54,133 bases of DNA from Crocinitomicaceae bacterium (GTDB lineage: Bacteria; Bacteroidota; Bacteroidia; Flavobacteriales_D; Crocinitomicaceae). Location: the NCBI GenBank assembly GCA_030833845.1, contig JAURGK010000015.1, forward strand, positions 1 to 54,133, given 5' to 3'. Below the pieces are notes generated by a model, which made no database searches, was not told the DNA's origin, and was given only the letters and a program-made list of their open reading frames with translations. The translations under genes were made by a program, and so were the position numbers. Of the stretch, positions 50,315 to 54,133 are shown one piece after another (position 1 is the stretch's first letter; every line of letters starts with the position of its first letter).

Positions 50315-53300
50315 ATGAAACAAATCTACCACAAGATTAAGGATACCCGATTTACCCTATTTTACCTGCTGTTTTTCGTAATTTCGAATAGTTTTGGGCT
50401 CTTAGGTCAAATAGTTACGCCGTTTAACATTCGCTATCAAACCCAACAAAAAGGAGGCATACGGTTTTTAAGTAATGTTTCGGTGACGTGTAATTCATCG
50501 ACAAATTGTACCAATGCCCAAAATGAATTTCCTCCTTCAGGGACAGGTCAAAATAATAGCTTCACAGAAAATTATGTTGACATAGACGCTGACCCCACGA
50601 CCTTCATGTCTACGAGTGATAGTTTAAATCTACCAAATTGTTCTGAAATTTCTTGGGCGGGTTTGTATTGGGGAGCAAGGATCAATACCTCCACATCGAA
50701 TTATTCGAGTAGAAATACAATCAAACTCAAAGTAAACAATGGCAACTATCAGACTTTAGTTGCCGAGCAAACCATAGACAACAGCGCAGGTGCGGTTTCG
50801 TATTTCTGTTTCAAGAACATTACAAGCATCGTTCAAGCCGCTGGTATCAAGGGGCGCTTTACGGTTGCTGATTTGGTCTCAAGAACTGGTTCAAGTAATT
50901 TATTTGGAGGTTGGTCTATTGTGGTGGTATATAAAAATATTGGGGAGTCTAATAAAAACCTTACTGTTTTTGACGGTCTTTCTAATACGAGTCAGGGGTT
51001 TTCTACGAACACCGTCAATATACCAATTTCTGGATTTTTGACACCACTTTCTGGGGCTGTTACTTTTGAACTAGGCGTCATCGCCTATGATGGAGACCGC
51101 TCCCAGACTGGTGACCAACTCCAATTCAATGGCGTTGGAACCAATTACTTACAAGTTTCTGATGCCTTGCATAACGCAACCGATTTGTTTAATAGTACAA
51201 TCAGTTATGATGCCACGCTTACACCTTTTAGAATTCCCAACTACAACAACACCCTTGGCCTTGATGCCAATATTTTCATACCTAATAATGCCACTCAAAA
51301 CTATTTAGGGAACGGAGCTACTTCTGCCAATATCAAAGTATTAACGGTTTCTGAAACCATTCTGACTAGGGTCATCACATCGGCGGTCGACATTTATGAA
51401 CCAGATCCGCGCGCTACAGTTTATGTCAATGACCTCAATGGTGGCGCTGTGTTGCCGGGAGATATTTTGGAGTACACGATTTCTGGCAAAAACATTGGCT
51501 CTGACGTTGCTGTGAATTGCTACATTACAGACACTCTAGATATTCGAACAACCTATGTGCCCAATTCACTGGTGGTTCTCAATGGACCCAATGCTGGCCC
51601 ACAAACGGATGCCCCCGGTGATGATCAGGCAGAATATGATGCGGCAAGCCGATTTGTTAAGTACCGTGTAGGCACAGGTGCAACTGCAAGTATGGGGGGC
51701 ACGATGATCAATACCTCTCTCGATAGTGTTTTGGTCAAATTCCAAGTACAAGTATCAAGCGACTGCTTGATACTAAAATGTGACTCCACACTAGAAAACA
51801 AAGCTTATATTTTTGGTACAGGGACACTTTCTGGAAATACGGTTACCAATAACGGTACTTCTGATGTTTATGATGCCTTTGGTTGCCCAACAGCGAGTAA
51901 CAACGAGGTTACCATTTCCACGGCATCTTGCCCAGCTGTTGATTTCACCTATAACGATCCACTTTGCCCCGGCGACACCTTACAATTGAATACCTTGTAT
52001 TCTCAATGGGCTAACTATTTTTGGTCAGGCCCACAAGGTTTTACAGATACTGTTCACAACCCTTTTGTAGCAAACATCAACACACTCAATTCTGGAGTCT
52101 ATGAATTAGACGTCACCTTCAACGGTTCTGCATGTACTTTCAGCAATATTACCAATAGTATTGTAGTGAATCCAGAGCCAACAATCTCCTTGTTGTCTTT
52201 GGCAAATGTTACTTGCTATAATGCTGCCAATGGTAGCATAGCCACAAGTGTAGCAGGGGGTGCGCCAATTACTTATACTTGGACAAGTGGCCAAAATACG
52301 GCTTCTATTAATAACCTAACCCCAGGCTTGTATTCTCTTCAAGTAGTTGATGGTTATACTTGTGTTTCAGATACGAATTTTACCATTACCCAACCCGATA
52401 GCTTAACAGTTCAGCTTCAAATCACTAGTGACTTCAATGGTCAAAACATTTCTTGTTTTGGAGCGGCTGACGGAGCAATTTCAAGCACAGTTACGGGTGG
52501 TACAGCTCCTTACAGTTATTCTTGGAGCAATGGAGCAACTACAACAGACTTATCAGGCCTATCCATCGGCACCTATACTTTGACAGTCACAGATGCGAAT
52601 GGATGCGTAACTTCTTCAAGCGTTACATTGACTCAGCCACAGGCCATTTCTATGAGTGCAACACCTACCGCTGTATTGTGTTATGCTGGAACCAACGGGG
52701 CTATTGCTACTACTCTTTCAGGCGGCACCTTGCCTTATACCTTGCTTTGGTCTAACGGACAAATCAGTCAAAACTTATCGAATTTACAAGCAGGTACATT
52801 CGAACTCATACTCACTGACGCGAACAATTGTAAAGATTCTGTTGAAACTACAGTCACTCAACCATCGGCTCCTCTTTCTGTAACTCATACCCAACAAAAT
52901 GTATTGTGTTATGGTGATGCAACTGGTTCTATTGACATCACTGTCAATGGCGGCACGCCGGTCTATGCCTATAGTTGGACTATGGGTGCGACCACTCAGG
53001 ATATATCTGGCCTACCCATTGGAACATACAATGTGCAGATCACAGATGCCAATGGATGTCAGATATCCTACGGCGCAACAATACAACAACCTGTGGCACC
53101 CTTGTCAATGTCCGGATTGGTTACGCCAATTGCTTGTTTTGGCGACAATATTGGTGCTGTAAATATTGCAGTTTCTGGTGGAACTACTCCGTACACCTAC
53201 AATTGGAATAATGGCACGTATTTAACGCAAAATATCAATACATTGCCTGCTGGGTCATATAGCGTGCTTGTAACCGATGATCACCAATGTACGATCGCAC

Positions 53301-54133
53301 AGACTTTTGTGGTTACCCAACCACAAGCTGCGTTGGCATTATCTGAAATTCATACAGACGCTGGCTGTACTGGTCCTGGGTCTATTGATTTGACCACAAC
53401 GGGGGGTACTGCACCATATTCATATGTTTGGAGCAATGCCACCTTCAATGAAGATGTCAATCCAGCTCCGGCAGGAGCATACACAGTAGATGTTGAAGAT
53501 GCCAACGGATGTGCAGGATCTTTATCGGTAACGATATTAAATTTGGCAGTTCCCATTTTGACTTCAATATCTGGGCAAGATATTTTGTGTCTTGATGATT
53601 CAACTGGCACTGTAGATTTTAGCGTTTCTGGAGGTGTTGCTCCATTTACCTTTTTGTGGTCAACAGGTGATACCACAGAGGATATTTCAGGGGTACCTGC
53701 CGGCACGTATTATGTTTCGGTAACCGATGCAAACAACTGTATAGAAAACGATAGCATTACCCTGACCCAACCACTTACATCGATGACCATCACCGAAACA
53801 CATACCAATGCCAATTGCTTGGATTCTGTGGCTGGTGCTATCAATGCAAGTGTGAGCGGAGGTACGCCAGGCTATACTTATTCTTGGAATAATGGTGCTA
53901 CCACACAAGATATTTCTGGTATCCAGAATGGAATCTATGTTTTGACCGTAACTGATGCCAATGGTTGTCAAGAAGAATTACCTGTTGAAATCCTAGACCC
54001 TTCAAATACAGTTGCAGTGAGTTATGTGGTTCATCCGGTGAATTGTTTTGGCGGCGCAGATGGTTGGATAGATTTATCACCGTCAGGAGGTATGCCTGGT
54101 TATGTTTATAATTGGGGAACTGGAGCCATAGAG
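50315..54133 (+). CDS. Giant secreted SprB-repeat protein, 5' part (runs off the window)
   Basis: This frame is open from ATG 50315 to the last base: 1273 codons without a stop. It begins with a signal peptide (TLFYLLFFVISNSFGLLGQ). Residues about 35-360 form a beta-rich domain with SWAGLYWGARI and LFGGWSIVVVYKN. A DUF11-like segment follows at about 367-522 (LPGDILEYTISGKNIGS). An Ig/PKD-like module holds FWSGPQGFTD. From residue 634 SprB repeats continue to the edge. The visible domains match flavobacterial gliding or surface adhesins, and a C-terminal CHU_C sorting domain would be expected beyond the window. The upstream 111-bp gap is AT-rich and has no convincing promoter. Confidence 0.92.
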   Translation, partial: MKQIYHKIKDTRFTLFYLLFFVISNSFGLLGQIVTPFNIRYQTQQKGGIRFLSNVSVTCNSSTNCTNAQNEFPPSGTGQNNSFTENYVDIDADPTTFMSTSDSLNLPNCSEISWAGLYWGARINTSTSNYSSRNTIKLKVNNGNYQTLVAEQTIDNSAGAVSYFCFKNITSIVQAAGIKGRFTVADLVSRTGSSNLFGGWSIVVVYKNIGESNKNLTVFDGLSNTSQGFSTNTVNIPISGFLTPLSGAVTFELGVIAYDGDRSQTGDQLQFNGVGTNYLQVSDALHNATDLFNSTISYDATLTPFRIPNYNNTLGLDANIFIPNNATQNYLGNGATSANIKVLTVSETILTRVITSAVDIYEPDPRATVYVNDLNGGAVLPGDILEYTISGKNIGSDVAVNCYITDTLDIRTTYVPNSLVVLNGPNAGPQTDAPGDDQAEYDAASRFVKYRVGTGATASMGGTMINTSLDSVLVKFQVQVSSDCLILKCDSTLENKAYIFGTGTLSGNTVTNNGTSDVYDAFGCPTASNNEVTISTASCPAVDFTYNDPLCPGDTLQLNTLYSQWANYFWSGPQGFTDTVHNPFVANINTLNSGVYELDVTFNGSACTFSNITNSIVVNPEPTISLLSLANVTCYNAANGSIATSVAGGAPITYTWTSGQNTASINNLTPGLYSLQVVDGYTCVSDTNFTITQPDSLTVQLQITSDFNGQNISCFGAADGAISSTVTGGTAPYSYSWSNGATTTDLSGLSIGTYTLTVTDANGCVTSSSVTLTQPQAISMSATPTAVLCYAGTNGAIATTLSGGTLPYTLLWSNGQISQNLSNLQAGTFELILTDANNCKDSVETTVTQPSAPLSVTHTQQNVLCYGDATGSIDITVNGGTPVYAYSWTMGATTQDISGLPIGTYNVQITDANGCQISYGATIQQPVAPLSMSGLVTPIACFGDNIGAVNIAVSGGTTPYTYNWNNGTYLTQNINTLPAGSYSVLVTDDHQCTIAQTFVVTQPQAALALSEIHTDAGCTGPGSIDLTTTGGTAPYSYVWSNATFNEDVNPAPAGAYTVDVEDANGCAGSLSVTILNLAVPILTSISGQDILCLDDSTGTVDFSVSGGVAPFTFLWSTGDTTEDISGVPAGTYYVSVTDANNCIENDSITLTQPLTSMTITETHTNANCLDSVAGAINASVSGGTPGYTYSWNNGATTQDISGIQNGIYVLTVTDANGCQEELPVEILDPSNTVAVSYVVHPVNCFGGADGWIDLSPSGGMPGYVYNWGTGAIE
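52214..54133 (+). repeat. SprB repeat array (eight full, one partial)
   Basis: Measured from the cysteine codon that opens each unit, repeats start at 52214, 52454, 52679, 52907, 53135, 53366, 53588, 53816 and 54044. Steps are 222-240 bp, most of them 225-231. The shared core is a C(F/Y)G-type start, an SGGTxPYxYxW strand, WSNGATTxDISGL, GTYxxxVTDANGC and a TQP end. Copies differ enough that the array is not a recent amplification. Confidence 0.9.

Overview
The window looks like chromosomal DNA of a Bacteroidota bacterium, most likely a Flavobacteriales member. The evidence is a large set of type IX secretion system (T9SS) parts and cargo: a CHU_C / gliding-motility-type C-terminus, a PorP/SprF barrel, an OmpA protein, a PorZ-like propeller, several Por-type sorting tails and SprB repeats. 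Recurrent TAnnTTTG -7 promoter elements and the absence of clear Shine-Dalgarno sequences agree. Base composition and coding style look even throughout. I see no IS element, prophage, CRISPR array, tRNA or rRNA. No gap between genes exceeds 300 bases; the longest is about 140 bp, at 40795-40934.

Layout, left to right. (1) 1-6334: the 3' end of a giant modular T9SS adhesin, then PorP/SprF and an OmpA protein with a SPOR-like tail, a T9SS cargo and partner locus. (2) 6339-8224: a glutamine/methionine aminotransferase overlapping an omega-amidase. (3) 8258-10560: a secreted T9SS cargo, a hairpin terminator and a YqaA-family membrane protein. (4) 10548-16513: housekeeping genes on both strands (S41 peptidase, lipoprotein, TIGR01777 epimerase, PIN-PhoH ATPase, rRNA-methyltransferase-like protein, TPR membrane protein, RidA). 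(5) 16572-21628: GT2 glycosyltransferase overlapping a PorZ-like gene, then PnuC and an NadR-type kinase (nicotinamide riboside salvage) and a SCO protein. (6) 21661-24674: RluB-type pseudouridine synthase, two unknown proteins and Pth, tightly coupled. (7) 24737-29757: a promoter with near-consensus spacing, then a GEVED protein, three tandem six-bladed kelch proteins joined by ATGA overlaps, and a DUF4907-type lipoprotein. (8) 29767-40794: AsnS, BaiN-type flavoprotein, GreA-like protein, IleRS, biotin carrier protein, DUF2141 protein, GalE, TatD, asparaginase, FtsE. (9) 40935-46768: a 1027-residue TPR protein, an outer-membrane barrel and a VAT1-like reductase, a compact cell-envelope operon. 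(10) 46765-50203: small membrane protein, TPR lipoprotein, membrane protein and an acyl-CoA carboxylase beta subunit. (11) 50315-54133: the 5' part of another giant secreted protein with DUF11-like and SprB repeats, open at the window edge.

Two themes recur. One is export to and anchoring at the cell surface through T9SS: both window edges fall inside giant cargo genes, and the machinery pieces PorP/SprF and PorZ-like protein lie between them. The other is extreme compaction: six convergent gene pairs end within 8 bp of each other or overlap, and many co-directional genes share ATGA or TGATG junctions. The most unusual items are the kelch-triplet operon, the GT2-PorZ coupling, and the TPR/barrel/reductase operon.
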